A stretch of 64,000 bases of DNA from the NCBI GenBank assembly GCA_947492825.1, contig CANLNT010000001.1, positions 1,054,001 through 1,118,000 on the forward strand, given 5' to 3'. The DNA comes from an uncultured Paracoccaceae bacterium. Its GTDB lineage: Bacteria; Pseudomonadota; Alphaproteobacteria; Rhodobacterales; Rhodobacteraceae. The notes under the pieces were generated by a model. It did no database searches and had not been told where the DNA came from. It saw only the letters and a program-made list of their open reading frames with translations. This document shows, piece after piece, positions 1 through 9,330 of the stretch; positions within the stretch are counted from its first letter, which is position 1; each line of letters begins with the position of its first letter. Position numbers and translations under genes: made by a program.

Positions 1-684
1 GCTTGGTTTGGCAAAACGGACTAAATCGTCTTTGTTCTGGATGGTGATATGGTTTCCGTTCACCACAACCCCGTAAGGCTGCAGACCTTTGAAGGCGCGG
101 CTGAGGTTCTCTGGGGTCATACCCAGGAATGACGCGAGCCTGCGCTTTTCAAGCTGCAGTTCGAACCCATCCGCACCATTCATCTTTTGATGTTGCCGCA
201 GGAGATAATTGGCGAGCCTTTCAAGCGAGGTTCGCAGTTTGAGGTCTTTTTGGGACTTCACAACCGACCTGTAGCACTGGGCGAGTTCGGTCACGATGGC
301 GCGGGCAAAATTGTTGTCGACATCAAAGACGTTACGGACGTCTTGACTGGGAATCAGCGCGATCCGGCTTTTTTCGACCGTTTTGGCGGACATCAGATAG
401 GGCGCATCCTTGATTGTCGCAGCAAGAATGAAGGTGGACACGGGCCGTACCGTGGCCATCGAGGTTTCACGCCCGTTCCACATTGATGTCAATTCAACAG
501 AGCCGGTGAGTATGACGTGCAGGAAATCGCTCGGGTCGCCTTCGATGATTAGATCAATCTGCGGCGGAAAGTTCTGCACATAAGAGCCGCGCATCAGCGC
601 GTCAAAATGCGCATCCGACATTTCGCGAAAAAGGTGAAGCCCACGGATATCCGGGTAATCCGACTCGGGCATGCCGATATGCAA
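1..684 (-). CDS. Crp/Fnr family transcriptional regulator, 3' end missing
   Basis: The reading frame runs off the left edge, so the C-terminus is missing. An N-terminal cyclic-nucleotide-binding-type sensor fold is followed by a helix-turn-helix with the motif RRLASFLGMTPENLSRAFKG. The E--SR pattern (ENLSR) matches the recognition helix of FNR, which reads TTGAT half-sites, and such sites flank this gene. No cysteine is seen in the N-terminal part, so an FNR-type [4Fe-4S] sensor is unlikely; a Dnr/NnrR-like nitric-oxide-sensing role is an inference. The first ATG is at 672, but it has no Shine-Dalgarno. A TTG at 684 has GGAG six bases upstream and is preferred. It is divergent from narK and the nar operon and is probably their regulator. 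Confidence 0.85.
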   Translation of the reverse strand, partial: MHIGMPESDYPDIRGLHLFREMSDAHFDALMRGSYVQNFPPQIDLIIEGDPSDFLHVILTGSVELTSMWNGRETSMATVRPVSTFILAATIKDAPYLMSAKTVEKSRIALIPSQDVRNVFDVDNNFARAIVTELAQCYRSVVKSQKDLKLRTSLERLANYLLRQHQKMNGADGFELQLEKRRLASFLGMTPENLSRAFKGLQPYGVVVNGNHITIQNKDDLVRFAKPS

Positions 685-697
685 GGGACGCTCCTGT

Positions 698-711
698 TTG
701 ATAACGATCAA
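698..711. promoter_or_regulatory. FNR/Dnr-type box (TTGAT-N4-ATCAA)
   Basis: TTGATAACGATCAA is a perfect consensus FNR-type dyad. It lies just upstream of the Crp/Fnr gene start and is the nearer of two boxes to it. Its position, near the expected transcription start, suggests negative autoregulation, which is an inference. Confidence 0.75.
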
Positions 712-719
712 TCGTATAA

Positions 720-733
720 TTGACAAATATCAA
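720..733. promoter_or_regulatory. FNR/Dnr-type box (TTGAC-N4-ATCAA)
   Basis: TTGACAAATATCAA differs from the perfect FNR dyad at one base. Its centre is 22 bp from the box at 698-711, about two helical turns, so two dimers could bind the same DNA face. Confidence 0.65.
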
Positions 734-834
734 GAGTACAATTGTCTTATGCCGCCACATCCCTTGATCCACCGTATCGAGCGACATGAGATTTGTGGTT
801 AAGATATTTATTTCAAACAACAAATTTTCGTTTC

Positions 835-848
835 TTGATCTGAATCAA
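835..848. promoter_or_regulatory. FNR-type box upstream of narK
   Basis: TTGATCTGAATCAA is a perfect FNR consensus. With the usual -41.5 placement the transcription start would fall near base 883. That leaves a leader of about 46 bases before the ATG at 929 and argues against the longer reading frame that opens at 878. Confidence 0.8.
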
Positions 849-928
849 GCTATTGCGTTTCGCCATCTGATCACTCTTTGCGCAAGGCGCTCACCCTTCT
901 GGCTGAGCGCAGGAGCCAAAGGGGACAG

Positions 929-2341
929 ATGATGGAACTACACAATAAGGCCACCGCCCTGTGGTCGAATTTCTTTAACGTAAAGATGGTGCAGATCAGG
1001 ACCTTCCACATGACGTGGTTTGCGTTCTTTTCGTGCTTCTTTGCGTGGTTCGGGATCGCGCCGTTGATGAGCGTCGTCCGCGATGAGCTGGGATTGACGC
1101 CAAACCAGATTGGCTGGGCGATTATCGGCTCGGTCTCGATGACGATTTTTGCCCGACTGTTCATTGGCTGGCTGTGTGATCGGATCGGGCCGCGGAAATC
1201 CTATACCTGGTTGTTGCTGATCGGGTCGTTGCCTGTGATGGGCATCGGTCTGGCGCAGAGCTTTGAGACCTTTCTGCTTTTTCGGGTTTTGATCGGCGGC
1301 ATCGGTGCTGCCTTTGTGATTACCCAATACCACACATCCGTGATGTTTGCCCCCAACGTGGTGGGACAGGCCAATGCCACATCTGCTGGCTGGGGCAACC
1401 TTGGTGGCGGTGTCACGCAGTTTGTCATGCCGCTTTTGTTCTCTGTCATGGTGCTTGGGTTTGGCTTTTCCGAGGCCGTGGGCTGGCGTTTGTCCATGGT
1501 TGTGGTGGGGGTCATCATCTTCCTGACGGGGATTGGCTACTACTTCCTGACGCAGGATGCGCCGGACGGAAATTTTGATGACCTGCGGGCGCAGGGCAAA
1601 ATGGAAGAGAAGAAGAAGGTCACCGGCAACTACCTGCACGCCCTGAAAGACCCCCGCGTCTGGGTGTTGTTCGTGATCTATGGCGCGTGTTTCGGCATCG
1701 AGCTGACGGTGAACAACGTCGCCGCCCTTTACTTTATGGACTACTTTGATCTGAACCTTGTGACTGCTGGTTTTGTGGCCGCGTCATTTGGTCTGATGAA
1801 CTTGTTCGCCCGTACATTGGGCGGCCTTTTCGGGGACAACTTCGGATCGCTTTGGGGTTTGAAGGGCCGCGCGTTCTGGCTGTTTATCTGCCTGTTCTTT
1901 GAAGGCTGCGCCTTGATGGTGTTCAGCCAGATGAACGTGCTGTTTCTGGCCTTGCCTGCGCTGATCGTGTTCTCGCTTTTCACGCAGATGGCCGAGGGTG
2001 CCACATATTCTGTCGTGCCTTTCATCAACAAAAAGGCGCTGGGCGCGGTTGCCGGGGTGGTCGGTGCAGGCGGGAACGCCGGTGCGGTTTTGGCGGGCTT
2101 CCTGTTCAAGAACGTCATCGACTGGTCCGAGGCATTTTTCATCCTGGGCATCGTCGTGACCTGTGCATCTTTTCTGGCCTTCTTTGTCCGGTTCTCGACC
2201 CGGCAGGAAGACGAAGAACGCGCCAACTTTGCCGCCGCCAATATCGAGACTTTGCGGCTGCGCGCGCTCAAGGCGAATGCCGCACTTGAGGAAGGGCTGA
2301 CAGCGATTGCCAAGAAAGAAGGCACACAACCCGCCGAATAA
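929..2341 (+). CDS. narK: NarK-family nitrate/nitrite transporter (first of two)
   Basis: Major facilitator protein of about 470 residues with about 12 hydrophobic segments. The segment with GWGNLGGGVTQFVMP resembles the second nitrate-signature motif of NarK/NasA transporters. The family imports nitrate with protons or exchanges it for nitrite at the cytoplasmic membrane; this copy looks like the NarK1 type. The frame is open from 878, but the ATG at 929 (or 932) is chosen because a purine-rich GGGG stretch precedes it and the FNR box at 835-848 predicts transcription starting downstream of 878. The C-terminus is a charged cytoplasmic tail of roughly 45 residues. It is the first gene of the nar unit and is followed after 59 bases by a second narK. 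Confidence 0.9.
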   Translation: MMELHNKATALWSNFFNVKMVQIRTFHMTWFAFFSCFFAWFGIAPLMSVVRDELGLTPNQIGWAIIGSVSMTIFARLFIGWLCDRIGPRKSYTWLLLIGSLPVMGIGLAQSFETFLLFRVLIGGIGAAFVITQYHTSVMFAPNVVGQANATSAGWGNLGGGVTQFVMPLLFSVMVLGFGFSEAVGWRLSMVVVGVIIFLTGIGYYFLTQDAPDGNFDDLRAQGKMEEKKKVTGNYLHALKDPRVWVLFVIYGACFGIELTVNNVAALYFMDYFDLNLVTAGFVAASFGLMNLFARTLGGLFGDNFGSLWGLKGRAFWLFICLFFEGCALMVFSQMNVLFLALPALIVFSLFTQMAEGATYSVVPFINKKALGAVAGVVGAGGNAGAVLAGFLFKNVIDWSEAFFILGIVVTCASFLAFFVRFSTRQEDEERANFAAANIETLRLRALKANAALEEGLTAIAKKEGTQPAE

Positions 2342-2354
2342 GCACTGAATAAGG

Positions 2355-2373
2355 CGGGCCAAACGCTGGCCCG
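2355..2373 (+). other. Intercistronic hairpin between the narK genes
   Basis: A perfect 7-bp stem, CGGGCCA/TGGCCCG, with a five-base loop lies in the gap between the two narK genes. No T-run follows, so it is more likely an mRNA processing or stability element than a terminator (inference). Confidence 0.55.
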
Positions 2374-2400
2374 TCCCACCCCTCAACTTGGAGAAATCAA

Positions 2401-4017
2401 GTGGGACAAGATCTGAGAAACTGGAACATTGAGGACGAAAGCTACTGGTCCTCCACCGGCAAGGCGATTGCCACGCGCAACCTATGGATTTCGATCCCCT
2501 CGCTTTTGTGTGGCTTTGCGGTCTGGCTTTACTGGGGGATCATCACCGTTCAGATGGTGAACCTTGATTTCGGATTTGCGAAATCCGAGCTCTTTACGCT
2601 GGGTGCCATTGCCGGTCTGACCGGTGCGACGCTGCGCATTCCGTCGACCTTCTTCATCCGCCTTGCGGGCGGACGAAACACAATCGTCTTCACCACGGCG
2701 CTGCTGATGATCCCGGCCGCCGGCGCAGGCATGGCATTGCAAGACCCTGATACGCCGCTGTGGTACTTCCAGATGCTGGCATTCCTGTCGGGTATCGGTG
2801 GCGGAAACTTTTCGTCCTCGATGTCCAACATCAGCTTCTTCTATCCCAAGAAAATTCAGGGCTATGCGCTGGGCATGAACGCGGGTCTGGGCAATTTTGG
2901 TGTGACGACCATGCAGATCCTGATCCCGTTGGCGATGACCATGGGCATCTTTGGCGGCGAAAGCCGGACACTGGTGAACACATCCGGCACGCTGATTGGC
3001 AAAATCCCTGCCGGGACAGAGACCTACATTCAGAACGCCGGTTTGATCTGGTTGGTCTTTCTGATCCCGTTGGTCGTGATCGGGTGGTTCGGGATGAACA
3101 ATATCCGCGATGAACATGTCTCGCCCGATATCCCGAACCCAGCCGGCAGCTTTGCGATCATTCTGGGGATGTTGGCGATCGGTTTTGCCACAGCCGCCTT
3201 TGGTGCATGGTTGATGCTGCCATCGGTCGAGGGCGGCCTGCCGACATCCGGCATTGGGCTGTCGAAGTGGATCGTGCTGCCCATCGTGATCGCACTGACC
3301 GTGCTGGGCCTGAAACTGATCCCCGGAGCTGTCGGCCAGAACCTAAGCCGTCAGTACAAGATTTTTGGCAACAAGCACACATGGGCGATGACGGTGATCT
3401 ACACCATGACTTTTGGATCGTTCATCGGCTATTCCGCCGCGCTGGCGCTGACCATCAAGGTGGTTTTCGGCTTTAGCCACGTGGAAGTCGACGGTGTAAT
3501 GACCCACGACATGGTCAACCCCAACGGCCCGTCTGCCTTGATGTTCGCTTGGATGGGCCCATTCATTGGTGCGCTGATCCGTCCCTTGGGCGGGATGTGG
3601 GCTGACAAGGCCGGGGGCGCAAAGGTGACGCAGATTATCTCTGTCGTCATGGTCGCATCTGCGCTGGGTGTCGCCTACTTCATTCAGGCGGCCTACAACT
3701 CGGCCACGCCGGAGCAGTTTTTCTACCCATTCCTTGGCCTGTTCCTGATCCTGTTTGCAGCCACCGGCATCGGCAATGGATCGACCTTCCGCACCATCGC
3801 TGTGGTCTTTGACAAAGAGCAGGCTGGCCCTGCGTTGGGATGGACGGCGGCTGTGGCGGCTTACGGCGCATTCATCATCCCCAAAGTGTTCGGCGAACAG
3901 CTGGGCGCGGGACACCCTGAATACGCGCTTTATGGCTTTGCGGTCTTTTACGCCGTCTGCATCGCGATCAACTGGTGGTTCTACCTGCGGCCCAACGCCT
4001 ACGTGCAGAACCCATAA
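2401..4017 (+). CDS. narK: NarK2-type nitrate/nitrite antiporter
   Basis: A 538-residue major facilitator transporter whose start region (NWNIEDESYWSSTGKAIATR) is typical of NarK2-type nitrate/nitrite antiporters. Nitrate-signature segments are visible at SGIGGGNFSSSMSNISFF and GMNAGLGNFGV. The family takes up nitrate and expels the nitrite made by NarGHI at the cytoplasmic membrane. It starts with GTG at 2401 preceded by TTGGAGAAATCAA; the GGAG decides this start. In Paracoccus the NarK1 and NarK2 halves are fused in one polypeptide. Here they remain separate genes 59 bases apart, in the same order as Pseudomonas narK1K2GHJI. Confidence 0.92.
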   Translation: MGQDLRNWNIEDESYWSSTGKAIATRNLWISIPSLLCGFAVWLYWGIITVQMVNLDFGFAKSELFTLGAIAGLTGATLRIPSTFFIRLAGGRNTIVFTTALLMIPAAGAGMALQDPDTPLWYFQMLAFLSGIGGGNFSSSMSNISFFYPKKIQGYALGMNAGLGNFGVTTMQILIPLAMTMGIFGGESRTLVNTSGTLIGKIPAGTETYIQNAGLIWLVFLIPLVVIGWFGMNNIRDEHVSPDIPNPAGSFAIILGMLAIGFATAAFGAWLMLPSVEGGLPTSGIGLSKWIVLPIVIALTVLGLKLIPGAVGQNLSRQYKIFGNKHTWAMTVIYTMTFGSFIGYSAALALTIKVVFGFSHVEVDGVMTHDMVNPNGPSALMFAWMGPFIGALIRPLGGMWADKAGGAKVTQIISVVMVASALGVAYFIQAAYNSATPEQFFYPFLGLFLILFAATGIGNGSTFRTIAVVFDKEQAGPALGWTAAVAAYGAFIIPKVFGEQLGAGHPEYALYGFAVFYAVCIAINWWFYLRPNAYVQNP

Positions 4018-4029
4018 ACCGGACGCCTG

Positions 4030-4057
4030 CCTGCCCTGGCGGTTGCGCCGGGGCAGG
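4030..4057 (+). other. Intercistronic hairpin between narK2 and narG
   Basis: A 12-bp stem (CCTGCCCTGGCG pairing with CGCCGGGGCAGG, one G-T wobble) with a four-base loop sits upstream of the narG ribosome-binding site. It lacks a T-tract. It could protect or process the mRNA so that narK and narGHJI are expressed at different levels (inference). Confidence 0.6.
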
Positions 4058-4080
4058 ACCACCCTGACAGGAGAAAAGAC

Positions 4081-7000
4081 ATGAGCCACCTGCTCGATAA
4101 ACTCAACTTTCTGGAATCGAACACCCTTGAGACGTTCTCGGACGGTTTCGGAAAGGCCACCCGTGAAAGCCGCGATTGGGAGGATACCTACCGCAACCGC
4201 TGGCGGCACGACAAAGTCGTGCGCTCGACCCATGGGGTGAACTGCACAGGCTCTTGTAGCTGGAAGATCTACGTCAAGTCAGGGATCGTGACCTGGGAAA
4301 CCCAGCAAACGGACTATCCGCGGACCCGCGCTGATCTGCCCAATCACGAACCGCGCGGTTGTGCCCGTGGGGCAAGCTATAGCTGGTATCTCTATTCTGC
4401 CAACCGCGTCAAAAACCCGCTTGTCCGGGGGCGGTTGATGAAAGTCTGGCGCAAGATGCGCGAGACGATGGAACCGATTGAGGCCTGGACGAAACTGCAG
4501 GCTGATCCGATCCTGCGTGCGTCCTACGTCGAAACACGCGGCAAGGGCGGATTCGTGCGCGCCACATGGAATGAGGCGACCGAGATCACCGCTGCGGCCA
4601 ACGCTTATACCGCCAAGACCTATGGACCTGACCGGGTCTTTGGCTTTTCGCCGATCCCTGCGATGTCGATGGTCTCTTACGCGGCAGGCTCGCGCTATCT
4701 GTCACTGATGGGCGGTGTCTGCATGTCGTTCTATGACTGGTATTGCGACTTGCCGCCTGCTTCCCCGATGACATGGGGCGAGCAGACCGACGTGCCAGAA
4801 AGTGCTGACTGGTATAATTCCGGCTATCTGCTGCTGTGGGGATCGAACGTGCCGCAGACGCGGACGCCCGATGCGCATTTCTATACCGAGGCGCGTTATA
4901 AGGGCACCAAGTCCGCAGTGATCTGCCCGGACTATTCCGAGGCTGCGAAGTTCGGTGATGTTTGGTTGAACGCCAAGCAGGGCACGGATGCAGCACTGGC
5001 CATGGCCTTTGGGCATGTGATCCTGCGGGAATTCCATCTGGACCGGCAGGCCGAGTATTTCGAGGATTACACCCGCAAATATTCGGACTTCCCCATGCTG
5101 GTAAAGCTGGAGAAACAAAACGGCAAACTGGTGCCGGGCCGTTTCCTGCGGGCCGATGATCTGGACGGTAAACTTGGTGAGGATAACAACCCGGAATGGA
5201 AGACGGTCGCCTATGATGAAAAGTCGGATGGCCTTGTCGCGCCGAACGGGTCGGTTGGCTATCGTTGGGGCGAGGACGGTGAATGGAACCTTGAAGAGAA
5301 GGCCAACGCCACGAACACACGGCTAAAGATGAGCTTTGTTCTGGAAGAGGATCATGACGATGTCGTCGGTGTCGACTTCCCTTATTTTGGTGGCGAGGCC
5401 TATGGCCAATTCAAGACGGATGCGGATCACCCCGACGTTTTGACCCGCAACATTCCCGTTAAGAAGATCAAGACAAAGGACGGCGCAATCCATGTTGCCA
5501 CCGTCTTTGACCTGTTCTGTGCCAACTACGGGTTGGATCGTGGGTTGGGCGGCGATTGGGTTACGTCCCATTATGCCGATGAGATGCCCGGCACGCCTGC
5601 TTGGGCTGAAAAGATCACCGGCGTGCCCGCCGACAAGATCGCGCAAGTGGCCCGCGAATTCGCTGACAACGCCGAAAAGACCCAAGGCAAATCGATGATC
5701 ATCATCGGGGCTGCGATGAACCACTGGTTCCATATGGACATGAACTATCGCGGGGTCATCAACATGTTGGTCATGTGTGGTTGTGTCGGGCAATCCGGCG
5801 GTGGTTGGGCGCATTATGTAGGGCAGGAAAAGCTGCGCCCGCAAACCGGCTGGCAACCGCTGGCCTTTGCGCTGGATTGGAACCGGCCGCCACGGCACAT
5901 GAATTCAACCTCTGCTTGGTACGCGCACACCGATCAGTGGCGGTATGAGACCCTGAAGGCCGACGAAATTCTGTCGCCGACAGCGCCAGAAGGCGATTGG
6001 GATATCAGCCTGATAGACTACAACATTCGTGCAGAGCGAATGGGTTGGTTGCCATCGGCACCGCAGCTGAAGACCAACCCGCTGGAGGTCGCCAAGTCGG
6101 CGAAGGCCGCTGGCAAGGAGGTCCCGGCATATGTGGCCGAGAACCTGAAATCGGGCGATCTGGAAATGTCCTGTGAAGACCCGGACAACCCGGCCAACTG
6201 GCCGCGTAACCTGTTTGTCTGGCGCTCGAATCTGTTGGGATCATCCGGGAAAGGGCATGAATACTTCCTTAAGCACCTGCTGGGCACCGATCACGGTGTG
6301 ATGGGCAAGGATTTGGGTGAAGACAGCGGCCAATTGCCCAAGGAGGCCAAGTGGCACGATGACGCACCGCGCGGCAAGCTTGACCTGCTTGTGACCATCG
6401 ACTTTCGGATGTCCACCACAGCGGTCTATTCCGACATCGTTCTGCCAACCGCCAGTTGGTACGAAAAGGACGACATGAACACGTCCGATATGCACCCGTT
6501 CATCCACCCGCTGCAGGCGGCTGTGGATCCGGCCTATGAAAGCAAATCGGATTGGGAGATCTTCAAAGCCATCGCCAAGAAATTCCAAGAGATCACACCG
6601 GGATATCTGGAAAAAGAAATCGACATTGTCGCACTGCCAATCCTGCACGACACCCCGGCAGAGATTGCACAGGATCAGGTAAAGGATTGGAAAAAGGGCG
6701 AATGTGACCTGATCCCCGGCAAAACGGCACCCGCCTATGTCGCGGTCGAGCGGGATTATGCCGCGATCTATGACCGTTTCACCGCCCTTGGTCCGGCGCT
6801 CGACAAGCTGGGCAATGGCGGCAAGGGCATTACCTGGAACACGCAGGAAGAGATCGAAAACCTGTCGGCGCTTAACGGTGTGCAACTCGCAGGGGCAGCA
6901 GCTGGCAGGCCCAAGATCGAAAGTGCGATTGATGCCTGCGAAGTCATCCTGATGCTGGCGCCGGAAACCAACGGCAATGTCGCCGTGAAGGCCTGGGAAG

Positions 7001-7809
7001 CGCTGAGCAAGGCCACGGGGCGTGAGCATGCGCATCTGGCCGAAGGCGAGCACCACCAGAAGATCCGCTTTCACGACATCGCGGCGCAACCGCGCAAGAT
7101 CATCTCGTCCCCCACATGGTCGGGGATTGAAAGCGAAAAGGTCAGCTATAACGCGGGTTATACCAACGTGCATGAGTTGATCCCCTGGCGCACATTGACC
7201 GGGCGACAACAGCTTTATCAGGATCACCTGTGGATGCTGGCCTTTGGAGAGGGCTTTATGTCCTACCGCCCGCCGGTAGACCTTAAGACGATCACCAAGG
7301 ACGTACAGGACGATGGCGATAACCTCGTGCTGAACTTTATCACGCCCCACCAGAAATGGGGCATCCATTCGACCTATTCCGACAACCTGTTGATGCTGAC
7401 GCTCAACCGCGGCGGTCCGGTCATCTGGGTGTCAGAGGTTGACGCGGCCAAGGCCGGGATTGTCGATAACGACTGGGTCGAACTTTATAACACCAACGGG
7501 GCGCTGACGGCCCGGGCGGTGGTGTCCCAGCGGATCAAGGAAGGCACGACCTTCATGTATCACGCGCAGGAAAAGATCGTGAACACACCGGGGTCGGAGA
7601 AGACCGGCCATCGCGGCGGTATCCACAATTCGGTGACCCGCGCGATCCTGAAACCCACCCATATGATCGGCGGCTACGCCCAGCAATCTTATGGCTTCAA
7701 CTACTACGGAACGGTGGGATCAAACCGCGATGAATTCGTCGTCGTCCGCAAGATGAAAAAGGTCGATTGGCTCGACAATGAAGCGACCGCAAAGGAGGCC
7801 GCACAATGA
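4081..7809 (+). CDS. narG: Respiratory nitrate reductase alpha subunit
   Basis: A 1242-residue molybdenum bis-MGD catalytic subunit of membrane-bound nitrate reductase, which reduces nitrate to nitrite on the cytoplasmic side using quinol electrons passed through NarI and NarH. Length matches E. coli NarG (1247). The N-terminal cluster motif THGVNCTGSCSWK holds the His plus Cys ligands of the FS0 cluster. Segments such as YPRTRADLPNHEPRG, SFYDWYCDLPPASPMTWGEQ and WGSNVPQTRTPDAH are almost identical to E. coli NarG. A clear ribosome-binding site (ACAGGAGAAAAGAC) precedes the ATG. The stop overlaps the start of narH (ATGA), so the two are translationally coupled. Confidence 0.98.
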   Translation: MSHLLDKLNFLESNTLETFSDGFGKATRESRDWEDTYRNRWRHDKVVRSTHGVNCTGSCSWKIYVKSGIVTWETQQTDYPRTRADLPNHEPRGCARGASYSWYLYSANRVKNPLVRGRLMKVWRKMRETMEPIEAWTKLQADPILRASYVETRGKGGFVRATWNEATEITAAANAYTAKTYGPDRVFGFSPIPAMSMVSYAAGSRYLSLMGGVCMSFYDWYCDLPPASPMTWGEQTDVPESADWYNSGYLLLWGSNVPQTRTPDAHFYTEARYKGTKSAVICPDYSEAAKFGDVWLNAKQGTDAALAMAFGHVILREFHLDRQAEYFEDYTRKYSDFPMLVKLEKQNGKLVPGRFLRADDLDGKLGEDNNPEWKTVAYDEKSDGLVAPNGSVGYRWGEDGEWNLEEKANATNTRLKMSFVLEEDHDDVVGVDFPYFGGEAYGQFKTDADHPDVLTRNIPVKKIKTKDGAIHVATVFDLFCANYGLDRGLGGDWVTSHYADEMPGTPAWAEKITGVPADKIAQVAREFADNAEKTQGKSMIIIGAAMNHWFHMDMNYRGVINMLVMCGCVGQSGGGWAHYVGQEKLRPQTGWQPLAFALDWNRPPRHMNSTSAWYAHTDQWRYETLKADEILSPTAPEGDWDISLIDYNIRAERMGWLPSAPQLKTNPLEVAKSAKAAGKEVPAYVAENLKSGDLEMSCEDPDNPANWPRNLFVWRSNLLGSSGKGHEYFLKHLLGTDHGVMGKDLGEDSGQLPKEAKWHDDAPRGKLDLLVTIDFRMSTTAVYSDIVLPTASWYEKDDMNTSDMHPFIHPLQAAVDPAYESKSDWEIFKAIAKKFQEITPGYLEKEIDIVALPILHDTPAEIAQDQVKDWKKGECDLIPGKTAPAYVAVERDYAAIYDRFTALGPALDKLGNGGKGITWNTQEEIENLSALNGVQLAGAAAGRPKIESAIDACEVILMLAPETNGNVAVKAWEALSKATGREHAHLAEGEHHQKIRFHDIAAQPRKIISSPTWSGIESEKVSYNAGYTNVHELIPWRTLTGRQQLYQDHLWMLAFGEGFMSYRPPVDLKTITKDVQDDGDNLVLNFITPHQKWGIHSTYSDNLLMLTLNRGGPVIWVSEVDAAKAGIVDNDWVELYNTNGALTARAVVSQRIKEGTTFMYHAQEKIVNTPGSEKTGHRGGIHNSVTRAILKPTHMIGGYAQQSYGFNYYGTVGSNRDEFVVVRKMKKVDWLDNEATAKEAAQ

Positions 7810-9329
7810 GAATCCGCGCACAAATCGGCATGGTGCTGAACCTGGATAAATGTATCGGGTGTCACACCTGTTCCGTCACTTGCAAGAACGTCTGGACCAG
7901 CCGGGACGGTGTTGAATACGCCTGGTTCAACAACGTGGAAACCAAACCCGGCACCGGATACCCGACGGATTGGGAAAATCAGGCCCGTTGGAAAGGCGGA
8001 TGGGAGCGGACAAAATCCGGCAAGTTGCAGCCCAAACAGGGCGGCAAATGGCGGATCCTGTCCAATATCTTTGCCAACCCCAACATGCCCGAAATCGACG
8101 ATTATTATGAGCCGTTCGATTTTGACTACGATCACCTGAAATCCGCGCCCGAGATGCAGGCGTTTCCGACCGCGCGTCCACGCTCGAAGATCACCGGCGA
8201 ACGAATTGAAAAGATTGAGAAAGGTCCAAACTGGGATGAAATTTTGGGCGGTGAATTTTCGAAACGATCCGAAGATTACAATTTCGAAGGCATCCAGAAG
8301 GAGATCTACGGCGAATACGAAAACACATTCATGATGTATCTGCCGCGGCTGTGCGAGCATTGCCTGAACCCGGCTTGCGCATCGTCCTGCCCATCGGGTG
8401 CGATCTATAAGCGCGAAGAGGACGGCATTGTTTTGATTGATCAGGACAAATGTCGCGGCTGGCGGATGTGTGTCTCTGGCTGTCCTTACAAGAAGATCTA
8501 TTACAATTGGGAAAGCGGTAAATCCGAGAAATGCACCCTGTGCTACCCCCGGATTGAAAGCGGCAACCCAACGGTCTGTTCCGAAACATGCGTCGGGCGC
8601 ATTCGGTATCTGGGTGTGATGCTATATGACGCCGACAAAATCGAAGAGGCGGCGGGCACGGCCGAGGAAACCGATCTTTATGATGCGCAGCTTGGCGTAT
8701 TTCTTGACCCCAACGACCCGGCGGTGATCGAGACCGCCCGCGCGGATGGCATCCCCGAGGATTGGATCAAGGCCGCGCAGGAAAGCCCGATCTGGAAGAT
8801 GGCGATGGAATGGAAGGTGGCCTTTCCGCTGCATCCTGAATACCGGACGCTGCCGATGGTCTGGTACATCCCGCCGCTGTCACCGATCCAGAACGCCGCC
8901 GAGGCGGGCGCAATTGGCACCAGCGAAGGCATGCCAGACGTCAAAGACCTGCGCATCCCGGTGAAATACCTCGCCAATATGCTGACCGCGGGTGATGAGG
9001 CCCCGGTTGTGACCGCGCTGGAACGGATGTTGGCGATGCGATCCTACATGCGCTCCAAATCCATCGTGGGCGTGATTGATGAAGGGATCGCAGAACGGGT
9101 CGGCCTGTCGGGGCGGGTGATCGAAGATATGTACAAGATCATGGCCCTTGCGGATTACGAAGATCGTTTCGTGATCCCCACGACCCACCGCGAGCAGGTT
9201 GAAGACGCTTATGACCTGCGCGGCGGTTGCGGCTTTACCGACACCAATGGGTGCGGTGGCGGATCGTCGAAGGGGTCACTCTTTGGTGGCTCCAAGAAAC
9301 CCCTGAAAATGCCAACGGAGGCAATGTAA
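7806..9329 (+). CDS. narH: Respiratory nitrate reductase beta subunit
   Basis: A 507-residue electron-transfer subunit with four Fe-S clusters. The first cysteine group, CIGCHTCSVTCKNVW, is followed by CEHCLNPACASSCP, then CRGWRMCVSGCP and CTLCYPR. In CRGWRMC a Trp replaces the second Cys, the known signature of the [3Fe-4S] cluster of NarH. It bridges NarG and the haem subunit NarI at the inner face of the membrane. The C-terminal tail is rich in Gly, Ser and Lys with CGFTDTNGCGGG, as usual in the family. The start overlaps the narG stop by four bases and narJ begins one base after the stop. Confidence 0.98.
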   Translation: MRIRAQIGMVLNLDKCIGCHTCSVTCKNVWTSRDGVEYAWFNNVETKPGTGYPTDWENQARWKGGWERTKSGKLQPKQGGKWRILSNIFANPNMPEIDDYYEPFDFDYDHLKSAPEMQAFPTARPRSKITGERIEKIEKGPNWDEILGGEFSKRSEDYNFEGIQKEIYGEYENTFMMYLPRLCEHCLNPACASSCPSGAIYKREEDGIVLIDQDKCRGWRMCVSGCPYKKIYYNWESGKSEKCTLCYPRIESGNPTVCSETCVGRIRYLGVMLYDADKIEEAAGTAEETDLYDAQLGVFLDPNDPAVIETARADGIPEDWIKAAQESPIWKMAMEWKVAFPLHPEYRTLPMVWYIPPLSPIQNAAEAGAIGTSEGMPDVKDLRIPVKYLANMLTAGDEAPVVTALERMLAMRSYMRSKSIVGVIDEGIAERVGLSGRVIEDMYKIMALADYEDRFVIPTTHREQVEDAYDLRGGCGFTDTNGCGGGSSKGSLFGGSKKPLKMPTEAM

Positions 9330-9330
9330 T

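Noticed and set aside
6241-7368. A 375-codon open frame on the minus strand opposite narG
   Set aside because: narG on the plus strand is unmistakable. The antisense frame has no recognisable domain and is a by-product of high-GC codon usage.
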